A stretch of DNA of 64,000 bases from Novosphingobium sp. (GTDB lineage: Bacteria; Pseudomonadota; Alphaproteobacteria; Sphingomonadales; Sphingomonadaceae). Made by a program: the position numbers and the translations under genes. Where the stretch lies: positions 186,001 to 250,000 of the forward strand of contig NZ_JAPZQX010000004.1 of NCBI RefSeq assembly GCF_027531025.1. The letters are read 5' to 3'. Numbering within the stretch: position 1 is the first letter of the stretch; each line of letters begins with the position of its first letter. The notes beneath the pieces are model-generated. The model saw nothing but the letters and a program-made list of their open reading frames with translations. It was not told the origin of the DNA and did not search any database. Of the stretch, positions 9,453 through 18,598 are shown piece after piece.

Positions 9453-10139
9453 TTACTTGCGCTGTTTCTTTTCCGGCGCAACCGAAATCCGCACCGTTTC
9501 GCCCGAATTGCCGGGGAAGTTGGTGAACATGGCTTCGACCAGGTTGGGCACCAGGTAGCCGAGGCGGTTGGAGAGCGAGGCGGCTTCGGCCTTGCCTTCG
9601 AACAGGCGCTGGCCATCGGCCTTGCGATCGATCTTCAGGCTGATCCCGCTGGTATAGACCGTGTACTGTTCAACCCCGCCGTCGAACCAGGGATCATACC
9701 AGCCATAACCCCAGGCTGCGCTGGGGTGGTACCAGCCGCCGCGGCGGCGATAGCCCCAATAGCCCAGCCGCGGGCTGTGCCAGGGCGACCAGTAGGGATC
9801 ATAGAAACCGGGGCGCTCACGCACCCGCTCGCGGCCCTTGTCGACGCCATAGTCGAACCGGACCAGCAGCGTGGCGGTTTCGGGGCTGGCCGGGGCATAG
9901 CCCTGGGCCGCCATGCGTTCTTCGACCAGCCGCGCGTACTGGGCAAATTCCAGCCCGCCGGCCAGCGCCGGATCATCGGCGACCACGGCAAAGGTCTGGC
10001 CCTGCGGCGCCGGAAGCTGGCTGGCAAAGCGGGTGACCTGGGTGTTGAAGTTTGAGGCGCAGGCCGTCAGCGCCAGCATCAGCAGCGGCACGACCGCCAG
10101 CTTCAGGCGCGACAGCGGCGAGGAAACTATATTCGACAT
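9453..10139 (-). CDS. DUF4136-like periplasmic lipoprotein
   Basis: A 228-residue putative lipoprotein. Residues 1-27 form a signal peptide ending in the lipobox LTAC, so the mature protein starts with an acylated Cys. The body has a domain with ETATLLVRFDYGV, an aromatic Tyr/Trp/Gly-rich segment at about 105-150, and a C-terminal beta-rich part (ISLKIDRKADGQRLFEGKAE) typical of DUF4136. Function of that family is unknown; envelope maintenance is a guess. ATG 10139 is preferred over an in-frame TTG three codons upstream because GGAG sits 11 bases before the ATG and too close to the TTG. The C-terminus is basic (EKKQRK). Confidence 0.78.
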   Translation of the reverse strand: MSNIVSSPLSRLKLAVVPLLMLALTACASNFNTQVTRFASQLPAPQGQTFAVVADDPALAGGLEFAQYARLVEERMAAQGYAPASPETATLLVRFDYGVDKGRERVRERPGFYDPYWSPWHSPRLGYWGYRRRGGWYHPSAAWGYGWYDPWFDGGVEQYTVYTSGISLKIDRKADGQRLFEGKAEAASLSNRLGYLVPNLVEAMFTNFPGNSGETVRISVAPEKKQRK

Positions 10140-10254
10140 CGGACCCAAGACTCCAGCTGGCCGCGCACCCGCGAATCGCCGCGAGCCGAGGTCGCAAGGT
10201 TATCACGCCCCGCATTCTGGGGAAGCGTGGCTTAATCGGGCTTGAATGGGGGCG

Positions 10255-11271
10255 TCAGCCCCGCACCAGTCCCAGCGCGGCATAGGCCCGGTCCAGCGTT
10301 GGCCCGGCCAGCGCGCGGGCCTTGGCCGCGCCCTGGTGCAGGATCGTGTCCAGCGCCGGGCGATCCTGGCGCAGTTCGACGAAGCGGGCGTTGATCGGGG
10401 CGAGGCTCTCAACCAGCAGCTCGCCCAGCGCCGGCTTGAACGCGCCAAAGCCCTTGCCGCCGAACTCGGCCAGCACGGCGGCCTGGCTGGTGCCGGCCAG
10501 GGCCGCATAGATCCCCACCAGGTTGGCCGCTTCGGGCCGCCCTGCCAGACCGGCCACTTCGCCGGGCAGCGGTTCGGGATCGGTCCTGGCCTTCTTGACC
10601 TTGGTCATGATCGTATCGGCATCGTCGGTCAGGTTGATGCGGCTCATGTCCGATGGATCGGACTTGCTCATCTTGGCGCTGCCATCGCGCAGGCTCATGA
10701 TCCGGGCGGCTTCGGCCGGGATGATCGGCTCGGGCAGGGTGAAGACCTCGGCACCGGCACCGAAATCGTTGTTGAACTTCTGCGCGATGTCGCGCGCCAG
10801 CTCGAGGTGCTGCTTCTGGTCTTCGCCCACTGGCACGTGGGTGGCCTGGTACAGCAGCACGTCTGCGGCCTGGAGCACCGGATAGGTGAACAGCGCGACC
10901 GAGGCCCCTTCGCGGTTCTTGCCGGCCTTGTCCTTCCACTGGGTCATGCGGTTCAGCCAGCCCATCCGGGCCGTGCCGTTCAGCAGCCACTGCAACTGGG
11001 CATGTTCGGAAACCTGGGCCTGGTTGAACAGCACCGACCGGTTCGGGTCGATCCCGCAGGCGACCAGCGCGGCCACCATCTCGCGCGTGTTCGATGCCAG
11101 TTCGGCCGGAACGTGCGGCTGGCTGATCGCGTGGAGATCGGCCAGGAAATAGAGGCACTGCCCGCCCTTGGCCGCCACATCGTCCTGCATCCGCACCCAG
11201 TTGCGGATCGCCCCCAGGTAATTTCCAAGGTGCAGGTTGCCCGTGGGCTGAATGCCGGAAACGACACGCAT
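10255..11271 (-). CDS. trpS: Tryptophanyl-tRNA synthetase
   Basis: A 338-residue class I aminoacyl-tRNA synthetase that charges tRNA-Trp. The HIGH-like signature is [12 protein letters not shown] at residues 10-21 and the KMSKS loop is KMSKSDPSD near residue 200. Length matches bacterial TrpRS. The ATG at 11271 opens the conserved [11 protein letters not shown]. It is the last gene of a likely secB-murJ-trpS operon, 12 bases after the murJ stop. Confidence 0.97.
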   Translation of the reverse strand: MRVVSGIQPTGNLHLGNYLGAIRNWVRMQDDVAAKGGQCLYFLADLHAISQPHVPAELASNTREMVAALVACGIDPNRSVLFNQAQVSEHAQLQWLLNGTARMGWLNRMTQWKDKAGKNREGASVALFTYPVLQAADVLLYQATHVPVGEDQKQHLELARDIAQKFNNDFGAGAEVFTLPEPIIPAEAARIMSLRDGSAKMSKSDPSDMSRINLTDDADTIMTKVKKARTDPEPLPGEVAGLAGRPEAANLVGIYAALAGTSQAAVLAEFGGKGFGAFKPALGELLVESLAPINARFVELRQDRPALDTILHQGAAKARALAGPTLDRAYAALGLVRG

Positions 11272-11283
11272 GGTCTGGAGTCC

Positions 11284-12855
11284 TTAAAGCTGACGGCGGC
11301 GCAACTGGCCGATTGTGTCGCGATTGACAACGCCCACCGCCCAGGCACTGCCGAAAAAGACGATCAGGCCCAGGCCGACAATCGCGCCAATCGCCACAAT
11401 CCGCTCCAGCGGCGCGCCGATGAAGGCATCGCCGGCCAGCGGCAGGGCGAACCACAGTGCTGCGCCCATCAGCGCGGCGGCCAGCATGATTCGCGCGATC
11501 CGTCCGGTGACCTGGGCGGTAAGGTGATAGTGGCCGCGCCGGTGAAGCACGGCATAAAGCATCGCCGCATTGGCCCAGGCGGCCAGCGAACCACCCAGCG
11601 CCAGGCCGAAGATCCCCAGCCGCGGGACCAGCACCAGGTTGAGGCCGATGTTGATCACCAGCGAGACGGCGGCGGTGATCACCGGGGTGCGGGTGTCCTT
11701 GCGCGCGAAGTAGTTCGGCACCAGCACCTTGACCAGGACATAGGCCGGCAAGCCGATCACCAGCCCGCCGACCACGACACCGGTGGCGAGGCCATCGGCC
11801 ACGGTAAAGGCCCCGCCGACATAGAAGGCGCTCGTGATCGCCGGTCCGGCAATGTAGAGCGCGATCGCGGCCGGCATGGTCAGCAGCATGGCCAGTTCAA
11901 AGGCATTGCTCTGCAGCCGGAATGCGCCGTCGCCATCGCCCTGGGCGATGAACCGCGAGAGCGCCGGGAGAATGGCCGTGCCAAGCGCGATGCCGATGAT
12001 GCCCATGGGCAACTGGTTGAGCCGGTCGGCATAGCTGAGGAAGCTGATGCTCTTGTCCGGCAGGGTGGCAATGAAGAACAGGTCGATGAAACGGCTGATC
12101 TGGTAAACCCCGGCACCGAATACGGCCGGGAGCACCAGCCGACCGAATTCGCGCACGCCGGGGGTCAGCCGGGGGCGCTGCAGCCCCAGCCGGAACTGGG
12201 TGCGACGGACCCAGAAGTAGAGCCAGAGCAGCTGCAGCAGCCCCGAAAGCGAGACCGAGATCGCCAGGTAAATGCCGGTTGTCTGCTTTGCCGCCTCGCT
12301 GGTCCCTTCCATCGCGCCCAGGATCAGCGCGCCGACCAGGCACAGGTTGAGCAGGATCGGAGCGGCGGCGGCGGCGGCGAAGCGCGACAGCGAATTGAGG
12401 ATCGCGGCGAGCAGCGTCGCCAGGCTCATCAAAGCCAGATAGGGGAAAGCGATCCGGGCCATCAGCACGCCCAGGTCGAACCGCTGCGCATCCGCCGCCA
12501 GCGCATCGCTGGCGAACAGCCCCATCACCCAGGGCATCACGATCAGCAGCAGGGCCGAGAACACCAGCAGGATCGGGATCAGCACGGCCAGCATCTGGTT
12601 GGCAAAGGCGCGCGCGTCGGAAATGTCGCCGTCGTTGGTCATCCGCTGGTTGAACAGCGGCACAAAGGCCGAGGCGAAGGCACCTTCGGCGAAAAGGCGG
12701 CGGAAGATGTTGGGCAGCTGGAAGGCCAGCTGCCAGGCATCGGCGACGCCGCCCGCGCCGAGCACCCGGGCCAGCAGCATGTCGCGGGCAAAGCCGAACA
12801 CGCGGCTGACCGCTGTCAGCCCGCCGATCGTGCCGACATTGCGGATCAGGCTCAC
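11284..12855 (-). CDS. murJ: Lipid II flippase MurJ
   Basis: A 523-residue polytopic inner-membrane protein of the MVF/MviN group that moves lipid II across the membrane for peptidoglycan synthesis. It has about 14 hydrophobic segments and the conserved start SLIRNVGTIGGLTAVSRVFG, with the Arg residues of the central cavity (RVFGFARD) and FAEGAFASAFVP. The start is GTG at 12855, because homology begins there; a further upstream reading would add only low-complexity residues. It lies 25 bases downstream of secB and 12 bases upstream of trpS on the same strand. Confidence 0.96.
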   Translation of the reverse strand: MSLIRNVGTIGGLTAVSRVFGFARDMLLARVLGAGGVADAWQLAFQLPNIFRRLFAEGAFASAFVPLFNQRMTNDGDISDARAFANQMLAVLIPILLVFSALLLIVMPWVMGLFASDALAADAQRFDLGVLMARIAFPYLALMSLATLLAAILNSLSRFAAAAAAPILLNLCLVGALILGAMEGTSEAAKQTTGIYLAISVSLSGLLQLLWLYFWVRRTQFRLGLQRPRLTPGVREFGRLVLPAVFGAGVYQISRFIDLFFIATLPDKSISFLSYADRLNQLPMGIIGIALGTAILPALSRFIAQGDGDGAFRLQSNAFELAMLLTMPAAIALYIAGPAITSAFYVGGAFTVADGLATGVVVGGLVIGLPAYVLVKVLVPNYFARKDTRTPVITAAVSLVINIGLNLVLVPRLGIFGLALGGSLAAWANAAMLYAVLHRRGHYHLTAQVTGRIARIMLAAALMGAALWFALPLAGDAFIGAPLERIVAIGAIVGLGLIVFFGSAWAVGVVNRDTIGQLRRRQL

Positions 12856-12880
12856 GCTGGCTTGCCCGCGCCGGAATGGA

Positions 12881-13399
12881 TCAGGCGTTGCCGGCGGGTG
12901 CCGCTTCGCCCTCGCCCTGCTGGGCGGCCAGCTGCTGCAGGTAGATGCCGTTGAAATCGATCGGCTCGAGCAGCAGCGGCGGGAAGCCGGCATCGCGCAC
13001 CGCTTCGGCGATCACGTGACGGGCGAAGGGGAACAGGATGCGCGGCGCTTCGGCATAAGTGAAGGCGTGCTTCGAGGCATCATCGAGGTTGCGCATGCCA
13101 ACCAGACCGCAATAGGACAGGTCGACGATGAAGGCGGTGCCCTGCTGGGCCACCGACTTGAGCGCGATCTTCAGCTCGATCTCGCTGATCTCGTCGCTCA
13201 GCTGGCGGGCGCCGATGTTGAACTGCACGTCGATCTGCGGCGCATCGGTCCACTGGAAGCTTTCCGGGGCATTCGGATTCTCGACCGAAAGGTCCTTGAT
13301 GTACTGCGAAATGATCCCGGCCGAGGGCAGGGTGTCCGCGCCATTGGGAACGGGGCCTTCCAGGCCGAGGTCGGTGATGATGTTGCCTTCGTCGGACAT
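12881..13399 (-). CDS. secB: Protein-export chaperone SecB
   Basis: A 172-residue cytosolic tetrameric chaperone that keeps precursors unfolded and hands them to SecA. Recognisable features are QYIKDLSVENPNAPE, IDVQFNIGA, the zinc/SecA-interacting region APRILFPFARHVIAEAVRDAGFP, and LLLEPIDFNGIYL near the C-terminus. The tail is Gln/Glu/Ala rich and variable, as in other alphaproteobacteria. First gene of the secB-murJ-trpS run; divergent from the Tim44-like gene with a shared control region of about 250 bases. Confidence 0.97.
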   Translation of the reverse strand: MSDEGNIITDLGLEGPVPNGADTLPSAGIISQYIKDLSVENPNAPESFQWTDAPQIDVQFNIGARQLSDEISEIELKIALKSVAQQGTAFIVDLSYCGLVGMRNLDDASKHAFTYAEAPRILFPFARHVIAEAVRDAGFPPLLLEPIDFNGIYLQQLAAQQGEGEAAPAGNA

Positions 13400-13648
13400 G
13401 TTCTTACGTGCTTTCGACTGTATGGAGTGAGTAAATCGGCCGCGCGCCTAGCATCGCCAATGGGGCGCGGCAAAGGTTTTCGCGCTTCAAACCCAGCTTG
13501 GCACGCTGGCGGCGATGTGACCAGCTTGCCCCACTTGCCGCAAAAAATTGCCGAACTGGCGCCATCCGCACGTTGTTCATTTGTCATGCCACCCTATTTA
13601 GGCATAGGGAATATCAAAGCCGCGCCCCTTGCGGCAGGGACTGAACAC

Positions 13649-14302
13649 GTGGACAATACCGTCGAGATCGTCATCCTCGCCATGATCGCGGCCTTCCTGG
13701 GCCTGCGGCTCTATTCGGTGCTGGGCCGCCGCGCCGAGCACGAGGAGGAAGTGATCCAGGGCCCGCGTCCGGCCGAAACGCCGCGCGTTGCCGTGGGCGT
13801 GGCGGATCGCGCGCAGGAACAGCCGCGCATGCCCGTTCCCGGCGTTACCCCGGCGATCGAGCGCGGCTTGCGCGAAATTGCGGCGGCGGACCGCCGGTTT
13901 GATCTGACCGCCTTCCTCGAAGGGGCCAAGGGCGCCTATCGCATGATCCTCGAAGCCTTCTGGAAGGGCGACAAGGACACCCTGGGCGAACTGTGCGATC
14001 GTGACGTGTTCGATGGCTTTGCCGGCGCGATCGCCGCGCGCGAAGCTGCGGGCGAATCGCTCGACAACCGGCTGGTGCGGATCGAGGAAGCGGTGATTGT
14101 CGCCGCCTCGTTCAATGCGCCGGTGGCCCGTATCACGGTGCGCTTTGCTGCCGATATTGCCGCAGTGACCCGCAATGCCGAAGGCCAGGTGATCGCCGGC
14201 TCGCTCAACGATGCGGTCGAAGCGCGCGACCTTTGGACCTTCAGCCGCAATGTCACCTCCGGCTCGCCGGACTGGCTGCTCGACGAAACCGACGAGGCCT
14301 GA
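13649..14302 (+). CDS. Tim44/TimA-family inner-membrane adaptor protein
   Basis: A 217-residue protein with one N-terminal transmembrane helix (about residues 4-22, VEIVILAMIAAFLGLRLYSV). A Pro/Arg-rich linker follows, then a Tim44-like domain (about 70-215) with the FDLTAFLEGAKGAYRMILEAFWKGD start that is characteristic in alphaproteobacteria. Mitochondrial Tim44 recruits Hsp70 to the translocase; bacterial TimA is thought to be an inner-membrane adaptor, but its exact role is not settled. The start is GTG at 13649 with GGCAGGGA upstream. It precedes mltA by four bases and diverges from secB, a common alphaproteobacterial order. Confidence 0.9.
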   Translation: MDNTVEIVILAMIAAFLGLRLYSVLGRRAEHEEEVIQGPRPAETPRVAVGVADRAQEQPRMPVPGVTPAIERGLREIAAADRRFDLTAFLEGAKGAYRMILEAFWKGDKDTLGELCDRDVFDGFAGAIAAREAAGESLDNRLVRIEEAVIVAASFNAPVARITVRFAADIAAVTRNAEGQVIAGSLNDAVEARDLWTFSRNVTSGSPDWLLDETDEA

Positions 14303-14306
14303 TCGC

Positions 14307-15494
14307 ATGATCGGGCGGGGGATCGCTGCGCTTGGCGCGCTGACCCTCATTGCCGCCTGCGGGCGGATCATTCCCGAACCGCGTGTGCCGATCCAGCCCC
14401 CGGCTGGCGTAGCGGCCAGCACGGCCCTGGCCGCCGGCTTCTGGGCCGGGCCGCGGGTTGACAGCCTGGGCATTGCCCCGGCCGATGCGGCCGCCGCGCT
14501 GGCCTCGTTCCGCGAAAGCTGCCCGCAGTTGATCAGCCGCACCGATGCCTCGGGCCTGACCAGGCCGGATCATTGGGGGCCAGCCTGCACCGCCGCCACC
14601 AAGTGGCCCGCAAGCCAGGCGCTGCGCTTTTTCGACCAGCATTTCGAAACCGCCCGGATCGCTGAGGGCAAGGCCTTTGCCACCGGCTATTACGAGCCGG
14701 AGATTGCTGGCGTGCGCACCCGCCAGCCGGGGTTCGACGTGCCGGTCTATGCCCTGCCGCCCGACCTGGTGCGCGCGCGGCCGGGCGATGCCCCGCCCAA
14801 TGCCAGTGGCCTGATGCCGCTCGGCCGCTATGACGCGAGCGGGGCTTTCGTACCGTACTTCGAGCGCAGCCAGATCTATGACGGAGCGCTGGCCGGCCGG
14901 GGGCTGGAGATTGCCTGGGCGGCCGATCCGGTCGAGATGTTCTTCCTCCAGATCCAGGGTTCGGGCCGCCTGCGCGCGCCCGACGGCAGCGTGATCCGGA
15001 TCGGCTATGCCGGGCAGAACGGCCATCCCTATACCGGGATCGGCGGCGTGATGCGCCAGCGCGGGCTGCTCGGCACGGGGCCGGGGCAATACTCCGGCTC
15101 GATGCAGGGGATCATGCAATACGTGCGCGAGAATCCCGAGGCCGGGGCCGCGCTGATGCGCGAGAACAAGAGCTTCGTGTTCTTCCGCGAACTGACCGGC
15201 GATGGCCCGCTCGGCGCGCTGGGCGTGCCGGTGCGGCGCGAAAGCAGCGTCGCGGCCGATCCGGCCTTCGTGCCGCTGGGCGCACCGGTCTGGCTCGCCA
15301 ACATGGACCGGGCCGAAGCCAACGGCCTGTGGATCGCCCAGGATACCGGTGGCGCGATCAAGGGCGTCAACCGCTTCGACACCTTCTGGGGTGCGGGCGA
15401 CGATGCCAGGCTGATCGCCGGGGGAATGAGCGCCCGGGGCGAGGCCCTGCTACTGCTGCCGAAGGGAACGCTGGCCTGGCTGGGCGGCAGCTGA
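14307..15494 (+). CDS. mltA: Membrane-bound lytic murein transglycosylase A
   Basis: A 395-residue lipoprotein that cleaves peptidoglycan glycan strands to anhydro-muropeptides. It has a signal peptide with lipobox IAAC near residue 18. The MltA domain contains ATGYYEPEI, MFFLQIQGSGRL and RIGYAGQNGHPY. The C-terminal 3D domain holds the catalytic Asp in IAQDTGGAIKG, followed by RFDTFWGAGDDA. It starts four bases after the Tim44-like gene and its stop overlaps the smr start by one base (TGATG), so the three form an operon. Confidence 0.95.
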   Translation: MIGRGIAALGALTLIAACGRIIPEPRVPIQPPAGVAASTALAAGFWAGPRVDSLGIAPADAAAALASFRESCPQLISRTDASGLTRPDHWGPACTAATKWPASQALRFFDQHFETARIAEGKAFATGYYEPEIAGVRTRQPGFDVPVYALPPDLVRARPGDAPPNASGLMPLGRYDASGAFVPYFERSQIYDGALAGRGLEIAWAADPVEMFFLQIQGSGRLRAPDGSVIRIGYAGQNGHPYTGIGGVMRQRGLLGTGPGQYSGSMQGIMQYVRENPEAGAALMRENKSFVFFRELTGDGPLGALGVPVRRESSVAADPAFVPLGAPVWLANMDRAEANGLWIAQDTGGAIKGVNRFDTFWGAGDDARLIAGGMSARGEALLLLPKGTLAWLGGS

Positions 15495-16060
15495 TGCGCC
15501 CGCCGCGCGGGCTCTCGCCAGCCGAGGCGGCGCTGTGGGCCCGCGTGGCGCAGACGGTCCAGCCGCTTCATCCGGTTCGGCCCAAGGCTGTGGCGGCGGC
15601 TGTCAGCGACGATTCCGTTGTTCCGCAGCCGGTGCCTCGGCGCGTCAAGGGCCGGGTGCCCGCGCCCGCACTACCTCCGGCCCCGCCGCCTGGTCCACCG
15701 CGTCCGCTCGATCGCCATGGCCTAGACGGCTCGTGGGAACGCAAGCTGGCCAAGGCCCAGATCGCGCCCGACCTGACGCTCGACCTGCACGGCCATTCGC
15801 TCGATGCAGCCCATGCCCGGCTCGACCTGGGCCTGACCCAGGCCGTGGCGATGGGCGCGCGGCTGGTGCTGGTGATTTCCGGCAAGCCGCGCCCGGTGGC
15901 GGCGGCTGACCGCGGCGAGCGGCGCGGGGCGATCCGGGCCAAGCTGCTCGACTGGCTGGCCGCCGGGCCGCATGCCGGCCGGATCGCCGCCGTTCGCCCC
16001 GCGCACCAGCGCCACGGCGGCTCCGGCGCGCTTTACGTGATCCTGCGGCGACCCAGGTAA
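15494..16060 (+). CDS. Smr-domain protein
   Basis: A 188-residue protein with a Pro-rich, poorly conserved N-terminus and a C-terminal Smr domain (about residues 90-186). The domain hallmarks are LTLDLHGHSLDAA, the SGK segment and HQRHGGSGALYVIL. Small Smr domains are associated with endonuclease activity, recently linked to cleavage of mRNA on collided ribosomes (SmrB type); which activity applies here is unknown. Translationally coupled to mltA by overlapping stop and start. Confidence 0.88.
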   Translation: MRPPRGLSPAEAALWARVAQTVQPLHPVRPKAVAAAVSDDSVVPQPVPRRVKGRVPAPALPPAPPPGPPRPLDRHGLDGSWERKLAKAQIAPDLTLDLHGHSLDAAHARLDLGLTQAVAMGARLVLVISGKPRPVAAADRGERRGAIRAKLLDWLAAGPHAGRIAAVRPAHQRHGGSGALYVILRRPR

Positions 16061-16104
16061 GAACACCGTCGCGCTGCGGCGCGAGGGCGGCGGGCAAAAT
16101 GAAA

Positions 16105-16133
16105 CCGCCCCCGCGTCAATGACGCGAGGGCGG
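16105..16133 (-). terminator. Hairpin terminator downstream of TonB-dependent receptor gene
   Basis: The arms CCGCCC..CGCGTCA and TGACGCG..GGGCGG have a one-base loop. On the minus strand the stem is followed by a T-rich stretch (TTTCATTTTG). It sits 30 bases past the receptor stop and may also serve the smr operon arriving from the other side. Confidence 0.65.
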
Positions 16134-16162
16134 CGGGAGGAACCGTTAGGTTCCGGCAACGA

Positions 16163-18472
16163 TCAGAAGTTGACCGTCGCCGTCACGAAGACCTGGCGCG
16201 GGTTGCCATAGAACGCGGTCAGCGTCCCTTCGCGGCCCAGCGATGGGATCAGCGCGCCATCGGCGGTGGTGGTCAGCACGCCCGTGGTCGCGTTGGCGGC
16301 CATGAAGGTATAGCCCGAGGTCTTGTACTTCACGTCGAACAGGTTCTTGCCATAGACGCCCAGGGTCCAGCGCTTGTCGGGCGCGGCATAGACGATCGAG
16401 GCATCGACCAGCTGGTAGGCTGGCTGATCGAGGTAGGGGTTCGGGATTTCGAACTGGTAGGTCTTGCTCTTGAACGAGACGCCGCCGGTAAAGGTCAGCG
16501 CGCCGTCACCCAGATCGGCCCGGTAGCTGGCCTGGGCATTGCCGGTCCAGGCCGGGGTGTTCTGCACCTTGCGGAAAGCCGCCACATCGGTCGGCACGCC
16601 GCCGATGTTGCTGACATAGCGCTTGAACTTGGCATCGATGTAACCCAGCGAGCCCGACAGGGTCAGCGCGCCCAGGTTGGCGCGGGCTTCGAATTCCACG
16701 CCCTGCATCCGCGCCTTGCCCGCGTTGGACACGACGCCGCAGAAGCTGGGCAGGCCCGACACGATACAGGCGACCGAGCCCGGGATCTGCACGTCGGTAT
16801 AGTCCATGCGGAACGCGGCCAGGGCCACGTTGAGCTTGCGATCGAGCAGGGCGGCCTTGTAGCCCACTTCGTAGCTGTCGACCTTTTCGGGGCGGAAGCT
16901 GAGGAAAGCGGCCACTTCGGCGTCTTCGCGAATGCCGTTGCTGTTGAGGTCAGGCGCGTTGACGCCCGCGCCGCGCGGATCGAACCCGCCGCCCTTGAAG
17001 CCCTGCGAATAGGACACATAGAGGTTGTGCCCGTCGCTCGGCTTGAAGCTGAGCGAGGCGCGCGGGGTAAACTTCTTGAAGGTGCTCTTGCCGCGGAAGT
17101 TGGTGGCCGGTGCGCCCAGGGCAACCCCCGCACCGCCAAACACCGGCGAGCCGCCGCCCAGATAGTTCTGGCGCAGAATCCGGGCCGTGCGCTCGTCCCA
17201 GGTATAGCGGCCGCCAACCGAAAGGCTCAGCTGGTCGGTCAGGTCATAGGTAAAGTCGGCAAATGCGGCGAGGGTATCGGTGCCAACATCCGCGCTGGTG
17301 AAGGCGGTCAGGCCGGCCAGCGAGGTGAACAGCCGCACGTCGAACTGGGTCAGGGCCGTGGCGTTGAGGTAATAGGCCCCGATCAGGCCGCTGAACCGGC
17401 CCGAATTGATCAGCAGCTGCAGTTCCTGGCTGGTCTGGGTGTTGTTATAGAAGCCAGGCACGTCGACGTCGGCCGTGGGCAGCGCGTCGAAGTCGATTGG
17501 CGTGGCCGAATCGTCCTTGCGATAGGACGTGATCGAGCGGACGGTCAGCGTGTCGTTCAGCTCGCCTTCCATGAACAGCGACAGGCCCCAGGCCTTCACG
17601 TCCTGCTTGGGCGAAACCAGCCCGCCGCGGGTATCGTAAACGTTACCCAGCACCGGGGCGACGCTGAGCTGGGCGGGGATCAGGCGGTGGCCGCCGCGCT
17701 CGTTCGAGCGGTCATGGGTATAGTCGGCGGCGATGCGGGCGAAGAACCCGCCCGAATGGACTTCGATGGTGCCGCGACCGGCCCAGATGTCCTTGTTGTA
17801 GTTTTCGCGCCCGGTGGTCAGGTTGGTGCCGAAGCCGCCGCGCGACAGGCGGGCGAGCGAGCCGCCCAGCCGCAGCGTGCCATCGCCCACCGGGGTGCTG
17901 GCGGTGATCACGCCATCGGCCATGTTGTGGGTGCCATAGGTGCCGCGCAGCGACAGGCGCGGGTCCATCCCGATCTTGCGGGTGACGTACTTGACCGCGC
18001 CGCCCACGGTGTTGCGGCCATAAAGCGTGCCCTGCGGCCCGCGCAGCACTTCGATCCGCTCGACGTCATAGATATCGACCACGGCAGCTTGCGGACGGTT
18101 GAGGTAGACATCGTCAAGGTAGATGCCGACGCCCTGTTCGAAGCCCGAAACCGGGTCCTGCTGGCCCACGCCGCGGATAAAGGCGGTGAGGGTGGAATTG
18201 GTCGCGCGGCTGGCTTCCAGCGTCACGTTGGGGGCCTGTTCGGCCACGGCGGTGATGTCGATCGCGCCGGTCCGCTCCAGTTGGTCGGCCGAGAGCGCGG
18301 TGATGGCGATCGGCACGTCGGTCAGCGCTTCCTCGCGGCGGCGGGCGGTGACGATGATTTCGCCGCCATCGGCCTCGCTTGCCCCGTCCTGGGCATAGGC
18401 GGGAACGGCGGTCAGGCCGGCCATGGCGCTGGCGATCAGCGAAGCTCGGCAAAGCAAGGCAGTGGTACGCAT
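16163..18472 (-). CDS. TonB-dependent receptor, plug-and-barrel outer-membrane transporter
   Basis: A 769-residue outer-membrane receptor. The signal peptide covers residues 1-27 (ends AYAQ) and is followed by the TonB-box region GEIIVTARRREE. The plug domain has IRGVGQQDP and ERIEVLRGPQGTLYGRNTVGGAVKYVTR. The C-terminal 22-strand barrel ends in VTATVNF with a terminal Phe. It would bring a scarce or bulky ligand into the periplasm using TonB energy. Substrate is not identifiable; this subfamily in sphingomonads includes siderophore and aromatic or terpenoid uptake receptors. It diverges from a TetR regulator with a palindrome between them, so TetR repression is likely. Two Cys residues near residue 580 (CIVSGLPSFCG) may form a loop disulfide. 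Confidence 0.93.
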   Translation of the reverse strand: MRTTALLCRASLIASAMAGLTAVPAYAQDGASEADGGEIIVTARRREEALTDVPIAITALSADQLERTGAIDITAVAEQAPNVTLEASRATNSTLTAFIRGVGQQDPVSGFEQGVGIYLDDVYLNRPQAAVVDIYDVERIEVLRGPQGTLYGRNTVGGAVKYVTRKIGMDPRLSLRGTYGTHNMADGVITASTPVGDGTLRLGGSLARLSRGGFGTNLTTGRENYNKDIWAGRGTIEVHSGGFFARIAADYTHDRSNERGGHRLIPAQLSVAPVLGNVYDTRGGLVSPKQDVKAWGLSLFMEGELNDTLTVRSITSYRKDDSATPIDFDALPTADVDVPGFYNNTQTSQELQLLINSGRFSGLIGAYYLNATALTQFDVRLFTSLAGLTAFTSADVGTDTLAAFADFTYDLTDQLSLSVGGRYTWDERTARILRQNYLGGGSPVFGGAGVALGAPATNFRGKSTFKKFTPRASLSFKPSDGHNLYVSYSQGFKGGGFDPRGAGVNAPDLNSNGIREDAEVAAFLSFRPEKVDSYEVGYKAALLDRKLNVALAAFRMDYTDVQIPGSVACIVSGLPSFCGVVSNAGKARMQGVEFEARANLGALTLSGSLGYIDAKFKRYVSNIGGVPTDVAAFRKVQNTPAWTGNAQASYRADLGDGALTFTGGVSFKSKTYQFEIPNPYLDQPAYQLVDASIVYAAPDKRWTLGVYGKNLFDVKYKTSGYTFMAANATTGVLTTTADGALIPSLGREGTLTAFYGNPRQVFVTATVNF

Positions 18473-18534
18473 CGGTGGGCTCCTCCCAGAAAATCCTCAC
18501 GCCGGCGCGATTTCTCGACCGGCTCCGATTCCGC

Positions 18535-18565
18535 CTTATATAAAAGTTGAACCAGCTTTCAACTT
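18535..18565 (-). promoter_or_regulatory. Probable receptor promoter overlapped by a TetR-type palindrome
   Basis: The palindrome AAGTTGAA-N6-TTCAACTT occupies 18544-18565. Reading the minus strand, TTGAAA (18562-18557) and TATAAG (18540-18535) make a plausible -35/-10 pair with a 16-base spacer. The palindrome covers the -35 box and the whole spacer. A repressor bound there would block the receptor gene. It lies 34 bases before the TetR start, so it could also give autoregulation. Pattern seen directly; function inferred. Confidence 0.6.
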
Positions 18566-18598
18566 GTCTATGCTTGCGCCGAGCGAAAGGACGCGCGA

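Noticed and set aside
10246..12954. 902-codon open frame antisense to trpS and murJ
   Set aside because: Both minus-strand genes carry full family motifs; the plus-strand translation is His/Gln/Gly-rich noise typical of complementary GC-rich coding DNA.
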